Source: Nocardioides zhouii (GTDB lineage: Bacteria; Actinomycetota; Actinomycetes; Propionibacteriales; Nocardioidaceae). From it: 64,000 nt of DNA. Below, piece after piece: positions 17,686-25,914 of the stretch (the stretch's first letter is position 1; each line of letters begins with the position of its first letter). The stretch lies in NCBI RefSeq assembly GCF_004137345.1, contig NZ_SDWV01000005.1:186001-250000 (forward strand), written 5' to 3'. The translations under genes and the position numbers were made by a program. The notes beneath the pieces are model-generated. The model had not been told where the DNA came from and did no database searches. It saw only the letters and a program-made list of their open reading frames with translations.

Positions 17686-18771
17686 TCAGACCCCCCGTCT
17701 ACGACGCGCCACGACGGCGCTGCCCGCGATCGCGATCGCGAGCAGGCCGAAGATGCTCCAGGTGAGGGCCGCGGGGATCCGACCGGGCTCGTCGGCGGTC
17801 GGCTGACCGGCCTCCGGGTCGGCACTCGCCGTTGAGTCGCTGGGAGACTCAGAGCCCGCATCAGTCGCCTCGGCGTCCTCACTCGCGGTTGAGTCTCCAG
17901 GAGACTCATCGTCGAGCGTGGTGTCGTCGGACCCCTTCCCCGAGCCGTCCCCTGAGCCGCCACTTGCCTGTGAGTCTCCAGGAGACTCAGAGGCAAGGGG
18001 AGACTCGGAGGGGGCCGACGGCGAGCCGGACGGGCTCGCCCCCGGCGACGAGGAGCCGCCCGAGCCGCTGCTGCCGCCACCGGCACCCAGGGAGGGGCTG
18101 GACGACTGCGACCCGCCACCGCTGGACGGCGTGGCGGTGGGCGACGAGCCCGTCGGGGACGAGCTGGGTGGCGACGTCGGTGACGACGAGGTGGGTGATG
18201 ACGTGGGAGACGAGGTCGGCGACGCCGTGGGAGTAGGCGTGGGCGTCGGTGAGGACGCGGCCACCGGTGGAGCCACGCCCGGCGGCACCGCGCCGCTGTT
18301 CTCCCGGCCCTGCTGCCACGACCAGCCGACCGAACCGCCGGCGGGGACGCTCAGGCCACCGACGCCGGAGGACGAGTACGTCCACGAGGACGCCGAGCCG
18401 TCGGCCCACCACAGGCCCCAGTAGGCGTTGGACGGCGACGCGTTGACGCACGGGTCGCTCGTGGGGACGCCGTTGACCCGGCACACGAATCCCGGCTGGC
18501 GGGTCGCGTAGCTGAGCGAGACGCCCACCGAGGCGAAGATCGACGCGGCGCTCTTGCCGCCGCCGTCCGCCGCGCAGGCCGTGACGATGGACCCACCGAG
18601 CTCGCGGTAGTCGACGACCACGCTGACCCCGCCCCCCGACGCGCACGTGGCCGCGCTCGCCGCGGTGGACGAGCCGAGGACGAGCCCCGGACCGGCCACC
18701 AGTGCGACGAGCAGCGTCGCCAGGACCCGGAGGAGGCCCTGCCGAGAGCGACGCGCGGACACGGTGACCAT
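17686..18771 (-). CDS. Membrane-anchored DUF4430 (transcobalamin beta-domain-like) protein
   Basis: A 361-residue surface protein: signal peptide (about 1-41, ending ASAA), a DUF4430-type domain at about 45-155 (VDYRELGGSIVTACA, SNAYWGLWWADGSASSW, GLSVPAGGSVGWSW), a roughly 170-residue Ser/Pro/Thr/Gly-rich wall-spanning linker, a C-terminal membrane helix and RRRR. DUF4430 resembles the C-terminal beta domain of intrinsic factor and transcobalamin. The linker contains three in-frame copies of a palindromic DNA repeat. The stop of the gene upstream overlaps the start (TGATG; a GTG at 18774 is an alternative). Likely role: cobalamin capture at the cell surface for the ECF transporter encoded downstream. 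Confidence 0.82.
   Translation of the reverse strand: MVTVSARRSRQGLLRVLATLLVALVAGPGLVLGSSTAASAATCASGGGVSVVVDYRELGGSIVTACAADGGGKSAASIFASVGVSLSYATRQPGFVCRVNGVPTSDPCVNASPSNAYWGLWWADGSASSWTYSSSGVGGLSVPAGGSVGWSWQQGRENSGAVPPGVAPPVAASSPTPTPTPTASPTSSPTSSPTSSSPTSPPSSSPTGSSPTATPSSGGGSQSSSPSLGAGGGSSGSGGSSSPGASPSGSPSAPSESPLASESPGDSQASGGSGDGSGKGSDDTTLDDESPGDSTASEDAEATDAGSESPSDSTASADPEAGQPTADEPGRIPAALTWSIFGLLAIAIAGSAVVARRRRGV
17833..17851. repeat. Palindromic repeat, copy C (in coding sequence)
   Basis: TGAGTC (17833-17838) and GACTCA (17846-17851) flank an imperfect centre. Read on the minus strand in the frame of the DUF4430 gene it encodes ESPSDSTAS. Confidence 0.75.
17890..17908. repeat. Palindromic repeat, copy D (in coding sequence)
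   Basis: Perfect 19-base palindrome TGAGTCTCC-A-GGAGACTCA. In the DUF4430 gene it encodes ESPGDS followed by TAS. Confidence 0.85.
17963..17997. repeat. Palindromic repeat, copy E (in coding sequence, long form)
   Basis: The core palindrome is flanked by CTTGCCT and AGGCAAG arms, as in intergenic copy A. In the DUF4430 gene it encodes LASESPGDSQAS. Confidence 0.88.
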
Positions 18772-20660
18772 CACGGAGCGATGGTCGTGGCGCCCGAACG
18801 CAGTGCCGGGAACTGGCCCACGGCCCGCAGCCGCACCTTGTCCTGACCGTCCGGCAGCTCGATCCGCGCCACGAAGCGGCCGGCGTCGTTGGCGCGCCCA
18901 CGTGCCAGGGTCTCCCCCGCAACGACGAGCCGTACCTTCTCGCCCGGGGCCAGGCGACGGACGAGGACCCGCGTACGCGGACCGTCCGCATTCAGCGCCG
19001 AGACCTTCAGCGAGGTCCGGCCCAGGACGCGCGTGTCGTCGGCCACCTGGCCATCGGCGCCGAACAGCACGTAGGACGCGGTGGTGGTGGCCTCCGGAAG
19101 CGTCACCGTGCGGCTCAGGGTGCCGTCGGCGGCCACGACGAGCGTGTCATCGCTGACGCCGGGACCGCGCAGGAGGTACCGTGCGCCCGGGCGGGCGCCC
19201 AGGACCTCGAGCGCCACCGGGCGGCCGGCCCGCTGGAACCCCACGGGACCGACGAGGCGCACGCCGGTGACCGAGCCGCGCAACGGAGCCGGAGCTGTGG
19301 CCGGCGGGGTCGTCGGGGTCGCCGTCGGGGTCGTCGTCGGGGTCGTCGGAGCCGGGACCGTCGTGGTGGAGGTCTGCGAACCGGTCAGCGTCGTCACGGC
19401 GAAGACGTACGCGCCGGCGCCCGCGGGCAGCTGGAAGTCCGTGGTCACGACACCGCCGGTGCCCTTGATCGAGCGCGCCGTCGTGCCCAGGGTGACGCAG
19501 CCGTACTCGCCGGCGGCCAGGCCGGTGACGGTCGCTGTCACGGTGCCCGCGTCGGACGCGGTGGCAGGCGTCGAGATGCCGAGGGGCGCGCTGGCGGCCG
19601 GTGCCCAGTTGAGTGCCGGCGCCGCCTGGGATGCCGCGATCCGCCAGGTGGACCGCTTGGAGGCGATGCCAGCGGTGCGCCCGGCGGCGAGGTCAGCGGC
19701 GTTGTAGGCGATCGCACCCGTCGGGGCCAGGGTGGCGCAGGCGCCCGCGTCGGAGACCTGGAGCCCACGGACCCAGCTGCCGGCCTTCGCTGCGGACTGC
19801 GTACGCCCGGCCGCGCCGAGCGCCCAGCCGGCCAGGCCGGTGCCGTTGGTGTTGGCGCCTGCGGCGCCGCCGGGGAAGGAGCCGTCGGCGAGCTGGATGG
19901 ACTCCAGCCACACGGCGGCGTCGGCGATCGCCGTCGTGACCTCCGCAGTGGTGAGGCCGGACTCGACGAGCGAGGTGACCACGAGAGCGGTCACGTCGGG
20001 GCTCGTCTCGGTGGCGGGGCACGTTCCGTCGACACCCAGCGGGAAGAAGCCCGCAGGGCACTGCTGTGCGAGGAGCGCCTCGGTGGCGGCCGCGGTCTCG
20101 GAGGAGCCCGCAGCTGCCAGTGCCTCGACCGCGAAGCCCTGACCGATCGTGTTGGCGTAGTTGCCGAACGTGCTGACGTCCGCCATCCGACCCGTGGTGT
20201 CGTTCGTCAGCTCCTCGAGCTGGGCGACGAGGTCGATGTCGGCGTACTCCGTGCTGGCGTCGCGGCCGATCCGCTCGGTGAATGCGGCCGCCTTGGCGGT
20301 GGCGTTGGCGTACTTGGCCACCCCGAGGTTGGCGTGGGTGTCGAAGTCGTACTCGGTCGCCTTGGCGTAGCCGTAGTCGTACTCGTCGGTGGACACGAGG
20401 AGCGGGGCGAGGTCGTCGGACACGTCGCCTGCGTCGTCGGCGTGGTTCGTGGCCTGGAGCGCCAGCCCGGCGTCGATGAGCTGGCCGGGGTAGTAGGTGA
20501 AGTCGCCCGCAGCGAGCGCGACGGGGACCTCGCCCGCGAGCCAGTCGCCGGCCGAGAACGCGGCCTGCGCAGGGGTGGCGGCGTTGGCGGGGACGAGCAG
20601 GGGTTGAGCGATCGTGGTGGCGGCGAGCGCGACGGCTGCCAGCCCGGAGAAGAGCTTCAT
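18771..20660 (-). CDS. Secreted alpha/alpha-repeat (prenyltransferase/intrinsic-factor-like) protein
   Basis: A 629-residue exported protein: signal peptide 1-28 (PANA|ATPA), then about 320 residues of helical repeats of the squalene-cyclase/prenyltransferase type (DAGLALQATNHA, VTALVVTSLVESG, WLESIQLADGSFPGG, NGTGLAGWALGAAG), a Thr/Pro linker near 425-455, and a C-terminal beta-rich region (about 460-629). The alpha/alpha-barrel type is that of the N-terminal domain of intrinsic factor/transcobalamin. It is the first gene after a cobalamin riboswitch and overlaps the DUF4430 gene, so a role in binding corrinoids outside the cell is likely, though not proven. Enzymatic cyclase activity is improbable for a secreted protein with this context. 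Confidence 0.8.
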   Translation of the reverse strand: MKLFSGLAAVALAATTIAQPLLVPANAATPAQAAFSAGDWLAGEVPVALAAGDFTYYPGQLIDAGLALQATNHADDAGDVSDDLAPLLVSTDEYDYGYAKATEYDFDTHANLGVAKYANATAKAAAFTERIGRDASTEYADIDLVAQLEELTNDTTGRMADVSTFGNYANTIGQGFAVEALAAAGSSETAAATEALLAQQCPAGFFPLGVDGTCPATETSPDVTALVVTSLVESGLTTAEVTTAIADAAVWLESIQLADGSFPGGAAGANTNGTGLAGWALGAAGRTQSAAKAGSWVRGLQVSDAGACATLAPTGAIAYNAADLAAGRTAGIASKRSTWRIAASQAAPALNWAPAASAPLGISTPATASDAGTVTATVTGLAAGEYGCVTLGTTARSIKGTGGVVTTDFQLPAGAGAYVFAVTTLTGSQTSTTTVPAPTTPTTTPTATPTTPPATAPAPLRGSVTGVRLVGPVGFQRAGRPVALEVLGARPGARYLLRGPGVSDDTLVVAADGTLSRTVTLPEATTTASYVLFGADGQVADDTRVLGRTSLKVSALNADGPRTRVLVRRLAPGEKVRLVVAGETLARGRANDAGRFVARIELPDGQDKVRLRAVGQFPALRSGATTIAP

Positions 20661-20691
20661 GGTTCCTTCCTCGCCGCGACAGCGAGGGAGA

Positions 20692-20700
20692 ACGGCATGC
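20692..20700 (-). promoter_or_regulatory. Conserved leader block (GCATGCCGT)
   Basis: On the minus strand GCATGCCGT lies 32 nt before the start of the alpha/alpha-repeat gene, followed by a CCTCGC/GCGAGG hairpin (20669-20687) that overlaps the AGGAAGG ribosome-binding site. The paralogue upstream has the same block at the same distance. It may be part of the riboswitch expression platform. Confidence 0.45.
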
Positions 20701-20735
20701 GCCGGTCAGCCTCGCTGCATTCCTCGACAGCGATG

Positions 20736-20875
20736 GTGTTCAAGACGCAACGAGGCAGGTGTTCCGGCTCGCACGGGATTGCTCCCGTGCCCACGGTTGC
20801 GGGTCAGCGCCGGTTTCGGACCGGCTTTCCCCACCTCGGGCGTGTGTGGTGCCGACCCAAGCGGGTGCGGCGAGC
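20736..20875 (-). ncRNA. Cobalamin riboswitch
   Basis: On the minus strand the conserved elements occur in order: GTGGGGAAAGCCGG, GCTGACCCGCAACCGTG, and the B12 box GCCGGAACACCTGCC (complement of 20754-20768), with paired segments between them. This matches the adenosylcobalamin-type riboswitch consensus. It precedes the operon of two secreted proteins and an ECF transporter, and would switch it off when cobalamin is plentiful. Boundaries are approximate. Confidence 0.92.
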
Positions 20876-20877
20876 GC

Positions 20878-20906
20878 AGCCTAACCCCGCCCGGAGCCTC
20901 GACGCA
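20878..20906 (-). promoter_or_regulatory. Probable promoter of the riboswitch operon
   Basis: On the minus strand a -10-like TAGGCT (20883-20878) lies 17 nt after a weak -35 TGCGTC (20906-20901). Transcription would start near 20871, at the 5' edge of the riboswitch. Confidence 0.4.
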
Positions 20907-20907
20907 C

Positions 20908-20952
20908 CTCGGCCCGGCGCCACGAGATCAACTCCGTGGACGCCGGGCCGAG
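20908..20952 (-). terminator. Hairpin terminator after the second alpha/alpha-repeat gene
   Basis: Perfect 12-base arms CTCGGCCCGGCG (20908-20919) and CGCCGGGCCGAG (20941-20952), starting 28 nt past the stop at 20981. There is no T tract, as is common in high-GC actinomycetes. It separates the upstream gene from the riboswitch operon. Confidence 0.7.
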
Positions 20953-20980
20953 GGTGCTGGTGCCGGGTGGTGCTGGTGGG

Positions 20981-22399
20981 TCAGTTGCGCACGCGCAGCG
21001 ACGTCCGAGCCTCGTCGTCCGACGTCTTCACGAGCGCGACGCGACGCTGGTTGCCCGCGGGCAGCTCCAGCTTGCGCACGATCTTGTCGCCGGACTTCTT
21101 GCCCTTGACGCGCACGAAGTCGCCCTTCACCTGCAGGCAGGCGCTCTCGCTGGGGGCAAGGCCGAAGACGCTGAACTGGACGCTGTCACCCGCGCGGGCC
21201 TCGCGCTTCGCGGCCACGATCTGGAGCCGGTCCTTGCTCGCCGGGGCGAACTGGAGGCCGAGGATCGCCTGCGAGGTGGCACGGCGCCACTCGTCGCGCG
21301 CGTCGGCCGGGATGCCGGTGGTCTTGGCGTCCGTGGCGCGGTCCTTGCGGTAGGCCACGGCTCCGGTGTCCTTGGTCAGCGCGGTGCGGCACTTGTACTT
21401 GTCGACCGGCTGGTTCTTGCGGACCCAGAGCGCGGCCTTGAGCGCGGCGTCGCGGTTCTTGAGCAGGCCCAGGGCGTAGCCGCCGAGGGCGGTGGTGTTG
21501 GTGTTGATCGAGGCACCCTCCCCGGCGCTGCGGATCGCGCCGCTGCCCCGCTGGCGCGCGACCAGCCAGCCGCCGGCCTTGGCCAGTGCGGCCTGGACGG
21601 CCGGCGTCTTGTCGCCGGACTCGACCAGGTTGATCACCGCGAGGGCGGTGGCGTCGGGGGCGGCCTCGCTGCCCGCGACACCTTCGGTGCACGACTGGCT
21701 GACCGAGGCCGCCTTGTCGAAGTCCAGCCGGAAGTAGCCCGACGTGCACTGCTGCTTGAGCAGGAAGTCGCGCGCCGCGCCCGCCTCGGCCGAGTTGGCC
21801 AGCGCGAGCGCGCGGACCGCGTACGACTGGCCGACCACGTTGGCGAAGTCGCCGAACTCGGACGTGTCGGAGATCCGGCCCGCCAACGGGTTGGGCGTCG
21901 ACACGGGCGGCGTACCGGTCGTGGTCGTGGCGTCGGCGGTGCGTGCCTCGAGCTCGGCGATCAGGTTGCGGCCGCCGTAGCTGGTGGGATTCTTCTTGGC
22001 CGTACGCGCGAACGCGGCGGCCTTCGCGGTCGCGCCGGCGTACGCCTCCTTCTTCCCGTCACCGATGTACTCGGCGATGCGGGGCTCGAGAGCGTCGTTG
22101 ATCGCGGTGACGGTGGCGCCCTGGTCGGCGACCGTGGAGAGCGCCATGCCGGTGTCGATCGTCAGACCGAGGTCGGCACCGAACTTCCCGACGAGCAGGC
22201 CGTTGGTGAGCTCCCCGGCGATCCACTGGGCAGCGATCGTCGAGGGCGTGCTGTCGGTGGCGGGCGCTGCTGCCTTGGCAGCCCGGAGGGCGGGTGTCGG
22301 GTCCGCGGACGCCGGCGGAGCGGCGAGCACTCCCGCGCCCAGCGCGACGGTGGACAGCGCTACCGCTGCCGATCGGATGGGTCGAATGCGATGGTGCAT
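20981..22399 (-). CDS. Secreted alpha/alpha-repeat protein, paralogue of the riboswitch-operon protein
   Basis: A 472-residue exported protein: signal peptide about 1-32 (PASA|DPTP), then helical repeats closely parallel to those of its neighbour (TIAAQWIAGELTNGLL, DATALAVINLVESGDKT, GGWLVARQRGSGAI, TNTTALGGYALGLLKNRDA) and a short C-terminal beta-rich domain (about 395-472). It lacks the Thr/Pro linker and extra C-terminal domain. The ATG at 22399 follows GAAGGAAG; more upstream starts would precede the signal peptide with a long unlikely tail. No riboswitch is visible in its leader, but the GCATGCCGT block is shared. Likely a corrinoid- or ligand-binding partner of the same system. Confidence 0.75.
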   Translation of the reverse strand: MHHRIRPIRSAAVALSTVALGAGVLAAPPASADPTPALRAAKAAAPATDSTPSTIAAQWIAGELTNGLLVGKFGADLGLTIDTGMALSTVADQGATVTAINDALEPRIAEYIGDGKKEAYAGATAKAAAFARTAKKNPTSYGGRNLIAELEARTADATTTTGTPPVSTPNPLAGRISDTSEFGDFANVVGQSYAVRALALANSAEAGAARDFLLKQQCTSGYFRLDFDKAASVSQSCTEGVAGSEAAPDATALAVINLVESGDKTPAVQAALAKAGGWLVARQRGSGAIRSAGEGASINTNTTALGGYALGLLKNRDAALKAALWVRKNQPVDKYKCRTALTKDTGAVAYRKDRATDAKTTGIPADARDEWRRATSQAILGLQFAPASKDRLQIVAAKREARAGDSVQFSVFGLAPSESACLQVKGDFVRVKGKKSGDKIVRKLELPAGNQRRVALVKTSDDEARTSLRVRN

Positions 22400-22431
22400 G
22401 ACTTCCTTCCCGCTCGCGGGAGGACCCCACG

Positions 22432-22440
22432 ACGGCATGC
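22432..22440 (-). promoter_or_regulatory. Conserved leader block (GCATGCCGT), second copy
   Basis: The same nine bases as at 20692-20700, 33 nt before the start codon, followed by a short TCCCG/CGGGA hairpin next to the ribosome-binding site. Confidence 0.4.
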
Positions 22441-22503
22441 AGCCGCCTGTCCCCCGAGTGATGCGAGCGTTGGTTGGTGATGTGACCAATGTGACGCGAG
22501 ATC

Positions 22504-22531
22504 ACCCTAACAAGTTGTCTAGACCAGACAA
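22504..22531 (-). promoter_or_regulatory. Promoter overlapping a GntR/DasR-like palindrome
   Basis: On the minus strand TTGTCT (22531-22526), a 16-nt spacer and TAGGGT (22509-22504) form a plausible promoter. The spacer contains the GTCTAGAC palindrome (22517-22524) within TTGTCTAGACCA (22515-22526), close to the TGGTCTAGACCA operator of GntR-family regulators such as DasR. It lies upstream of the alpha/alpha-repeat gene that starts at 22399. Confidence 0.45.
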
Positions 22532-22535
22532 GTCG

Positions 22536-24044
22536 TCAGGCGAGCTTCTCCAGGATCAGCTCGCGCACCCGGCCGGCGTCGGCCTGCCCGCGCATCTCCT
22601 TCATCACCACGCCGATGAGCGCACCTGCCGCGGCGTGCTTGCCGTCGCGGATCTTGTCGGCGACGCCGGGGTTCGCTGCGATGGCGTTGTCTACGGCTGC
22701 GCCCAGGGCGCCGTCGTCGGAGACCACCGCGAGGCCGCGACCGGCGACGACCTCGTCGGGCGTCCCCTCCCCGGCCAGCACGCCCTCGAAGACCTGGCGG
22801 GCCAGCTTGTCGTTGACCGTCTTGTCGTCGACCAGTGCCTGGATGCGGGCCACGTCGGCGGGCGTGATGGGCAGGTCGACGAGGTCGACGCCGTCCTCGT
22901 TGCTGCGCCGGGCGAGCTCACCGAGCCACCACTTGCGCGCCGCCTGCGGTGCTGCGCCCTCGGCGATGGTCTCCTCGACCAGACCGAGCGCGCCGGCACC
23001 GATGGTGTCGCGCATCTCCATGTCGGTGAAGCCCCAGTCGGCCTGCAGCCGCGCGCGTCGTACGGTCGGGTTCTCCGGCAGCGTGCCTCGCAGTTCCTCG
23101 ACCCACTCGCGGCTCGGCGCCACCGGCACCAGGTCCGGCTCGGGGAAGTAGCGGTAGTCCTCGGCGTCGGACTTCTCACGACCGCTCGTGGTGATGCCGG
23201 TGTCCTCGTGCCAGTGTCGGGTCTCCTGGAGGATCGAGCCACCGTCACGCAGGATCACGGCGTGGCGCTGCATCTCGTAGCGCACGGCCCGCTCGACCGA
23301 GCGGAACGAGTTGACGTTCTTGGTCTCGGTGCGCGTGCCGAGCCCGCCGCTGCCCTTCGGCGCTAGCGAGAGGTTGACGTCGGCGCGCAGGTTGCCCTGG
23401 TCCATCCGCGCCTCGGAGACGCCGAGGGCCACGATCAGCTCGCGGAGCTGGGAGACGTACGCCTTGGCGACCTCGGGTGCCCTCTCGCCGGCTCCCATGA
23501 TCGGGCGGGTGACGATCTCGATGAGCGGGATGCCGGCGCGGTTGTAGTCGACGAGCGAGTAGTCGGCGCCGTGGATGCGACCGGTGGCACCGCCGACGTG
23601 CAGCGACTTGCCGGTGTCCTCCTCCATGTGGGCGCGCTCGATCTCGACCCTGAACGTCTCGGTCTCACCGGCGTCGTTCTGGATGTCGACGTCCATGTAG
23701 CCGTCGAAGCAGATGGGCTCGTCGTACTGGGACGTCTGGAAGTTCTTCGGCATGTCCGGGTAGAAGTAGTTCTTCCGCGCGAAGCGGCACCACTCGGCGA
23801 TGTCGCAGTTGAGGGCCAGGCCGATGCGGATCGCGGACTCGACGGCCTTGCCGTTGACCACGGGCATCGCGCCGGGCAGGCCCAGGCACGTCGGGCAGGT
23901 GCCGGCGTTGGGCTCGCCGCCGAAGGTGGCCGGGCAGCCGCAGAACATCTTCGAGGCCGTGTTGAGCTCGACGTGGACCTCGAGTCCCAGGGCGGGATCG
24001 AAGGCGGCCAGCACGTCGTCGTACGGCATCAGGGCGTCAGGCAT
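22536..24044 (-). CDS. gatB: Asp-tRNA(Asn)/Glu-tRNA(Gln) amidotransferase subunit B
   Basis: The 502-residue GatB subunit of the GatCAB complex, which phosphorylates and amidates Glu-tRNA(Gln) and Asp-tRNA(Asn). The N-terminal cradle domain has [18 protein letters not shown] and [14 protein letters not shown]; the helical and YqeY-like tail (about 345-502) ends in [13 protein letters not shown] and [15 protein letters not shown]. Length is normal. It follows gatA after one base in the conserved order gatC-gatA-gatB, all on the minus strand. Confidence 0.98.
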   Translation of the reverse strand: MPDALMPYDDVLAAFDPALGLEVHVELNTASKMFCGCPATFGGEPNAGTCPTCLGLPGAMPVVNGKAVESAIRIGLALNCDIAEWCRFARKNYFYPDMPKNFQTSQYDEPICFDGYMDVDIQNDAGETETFRVEIERAHMEEDTGKSLHVGGATGRIHGADYSLVDYNRAGIPLIEIVTRPIMGAGERAPEVAKAYVSQLRELIVALGVSEARMDQGNLRADVNLSLAPKGSGGLGTRTETKNVNSFRSVERAVRYEMQRHAVILRDGGSILQETRHWHEDTGITTSGREKSDAEDYRYFPEPDLVPVAPSREWVEELRGTLPENPTVRRARLQADWGFTDMEMRDTIGAGALGLVEETIAEGAAPQAARKWWLGELARRSNEDGVDLVDLPITPADVARIQALVDDKTVNDKLARQVFEGVLAGEGTPDEVVAGRGLAVVSDDGALGAAVDNAIAANPGVADKIRDGKHAAAGALIGVVMKEMRGQADAGRVRELILEKLA

Positions 24045-24045
24045 G

Positions 24046-25557
24046 TCAGTTTCCCTCGGTCAGTCCGGTTGCACGGTCGAGCAGCGGACCGCCCCACTCC
24101 TGCACGTGCAGGGCCTCCAGCGCGGCACCCACGCGGTAGACGCGGTCGTCGGCCAGCGCCGGTGCGAGCACCTGGAAGCCGGTCGGCAACGAGTCCTCGT
24201 CGGCCAGGCCGTTGGGGATCGAGATCCCCGGCACGCCCGACAGGTTGGCGGGGATGGTGGCGAGGTCGTTGAGGTACATCGCCATCGGGTCGTCGAGCTT
24301 CTCGCCCAGCTTGAACGCCGTGGTGGGCGCCGTCGGCGAGACGAGCACGTCGACCCGCTCGAAGGCGGCGTCGAAGTCGCGGGTGATCAGCGTGCGGATC
24401 TTCTGCGCCTGGCCGTAGTAGGCGTCGTAGTAGCCGCTGGACAGGGCGTACGTGCCCAGGATGATCCGGCGCTTCACCTCGTCGCCGAAGCCCGCGTCGC
24501 GGCTGGCGCGCATGACGTCCTCGGCCGAGGGGCTGCCGTCGGGCGTGACCCGGAGGCCGAAGCGCATCGCGTCGAACTTCGCGAGGTTGCTGGACGCCTC
24601 GGCCGGGAGGATCAGGTAGTAGGCGGCGAGCGCGTGCACGAACGACGGGCACGACACCTCGACGACCTCGGCCCCGGCCTTCACCATCAGCTCGACGGAC
24701 TCGTTGAAGCGGTTCATCACGCCGGGCTGCCAGCCGTCGCCCGACATCTCGGTGACGATGCCGACCTTGACGCCCGTCAGGTCCCCGGCGGCGCCCTCGC
24801 GGGCCGCCTCGGTGAACGAGGGCCACTCCCGCTTGATCGAGGTGGAGTCGCGCAGGTCGTGGCCGCCGATGATGTCGTGCAGCATCGCGGCGTCGAGGAC
24901 GTTGCGGGTGACCGGGCCGGCCTGGTCGAGGCTGTTGGCCAGGGCCACCAGTCCGTAGCGCGACACCCCGCCGTACGTCGGCTTCACGCCGACGGTGCCG
25001 GTGACCGCGCCGGGCTGGCGGATCGAGCCGCCCGTGTCGGTGCCGATCGCGAGCGGAGCCTCGTACGACGCGACCGCCGCGGCCGAACCGCCGCCGGAGC
25101 CGCCCGGGATCCGGTCGAGGTCCCACGGGTTGTGGGTCGGGCCGTAGGCCGAGTGCTCGGTGGACGAGCCCATGGCGAACTCGTCCATGTTGGTCTTGCC
25201 GAGGATCGGCAGGCCCGCCACGCGCAGGCGCTCGACGACGGTGGCGTCGTAGGGCGGGACCCAGCCCTCGAGGATCTTCGAGCCGCAGGTCGTCGGCAGC
25301 CCGCGGGTGGCGAGCACGTCCTTCACCGCGATCGGTACGCCGTCGAGCGGCCCGCGTGCCTCGCCGCGGGCGCGGCGGGCGTCGGACTCGGCCGCCTGGA
25401 GCAGCGCGCCCTCGGCGTCGACGTGGAGGAAGGCGTGGACCCGGTCGTCGACCTCGGCGATGCGGTCGAGGTGGCGCTGGGTGACCTCGACGGAGGTGAC
25501 CTCGCCGGCTGCCAGCTGGTCGGCGAGGGAGGCGGCGGTCGTACGCGAGTCGCTCAT
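24046..25557 (-). CDS. gatA: Asp-tRNA(Asn)/Glu-tRNA(Gln) amidotransferase subunit A
   Basis: The 503-residue amidase-signature subunit that releases ammonia from glutamine for the GatB reaction. The Ser-cis-Ser-Lys triad is complete: Lys79 (IAVKDV), Ser154 (GGSGGGS) and Ser178 (TGGSIR). The start overlaps the gatC stop by one base (TGATG). It is part of the gatCAB operon. Confidence 0.98.
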   Translation of the reverse strand: MSDSRTTAASLADQLAAGEVTSVEVTQRHLDRIAEVDDRVHAFLHVDAEGALLQAAESDARRARGEARGPLDGVPIAVKDVLATRGLPTTCGSKILEGWVPPYDATVVERLRVAGLPILGKTNMDEFAMGSSTEHSAYGPTHNPWDLDRIPGGSGGGSAAAVASYEAPLAIGTDTGGSIRQPGAVTGTVGVKPTYGGVSRYGLVALANSLDQAGPVTRNVLDAAMLHDIIGGHDLRDSTSIKREWPSFTEAAREGAAGDLTGVKVGIVTEMSGDGWQPGVMNRFNESVELMVKAGAEVVEVSCPSFVHALAAYYLILPAEASSNLAKFDAMRFGLRVTPDGSPSAEDVMRASRDAGFGDEVKRRIILGTYALSSGYYDAYYGQAQKIRTLITRDFDAAFERVDVLVSPTAPTTAFKLGEKLDDPMAMYLNDLATIPANLSGVPGISIPNGLADEDSLPTGFQVLAPALADDRVYRVGAALEALHVQEWGGPLLDRATGLTEGN

Positions 25558-25856
25558 CAGGCCTCCTCGTCCAGGATCCGCGGGACGGAGAAGCGGTTGC
25601 CCTCCGCGGCCGGGGCGCCGGACAGCGCCTCCTCGGCGCTGAGCCCGGGGACGACGACGTCCTCGCGGAACACGTTGGTGAGCGGGATCGCGTGGGAGGT
25701 CGGCGGCACGTCGTCCCCCGCCACCCCGGTGATCGAGGCGACCGACTCGAGGATCACGCTCAGCTGGGGAGCGAGGTGGTCGAGCTCGGCGTCGGAGAGG
25801 TCGATGCGGGCGAGGGTGGCCAGGTGGGCCACCTCCTCGCGGGTGATCTCGGGCAT
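25557..25856 (-). CDS. gatC: Asp-tRNA(Asn)/Glu-tRNA(Gln) amidotransferase subunit C
   Basis: The 99-residue small subunit that wraps around GatA and GatB and stabilises the complex. [18 protein letters not shown] at the N-terminus and the C-terminal [15 protein letters not shown] and NRFSVPRIL motifs are typical. It is the first gene of the operon; the gap to the transporter gene upstream is short and holds no clear promoter I can name. Confidence 0.97.
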   Translation of the reverse strand: MPEITREEVAHLATLARIDLSDAELDHLAPQLSVILESVASITGVAGDDVPPTSHAIPLTNVFREDVVVPGLSAEEALSGAPAAEGNRFSVPRILDEEA

Positions 25857-25914
25857 GGGGTGATCCTAGGAGAGCCGTGCCGCGGCCGGAGATTCGGGCG
25901 AGGTCGCGGACGGA

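Noticed and set aside
18771..22399. Squalene/hopene or terpene cyclase enzymes
   Set aside because: Both proteins have signal peptides and no visible catalytic DxDD or QW motif set; the riboswitch context favours ligand binding.
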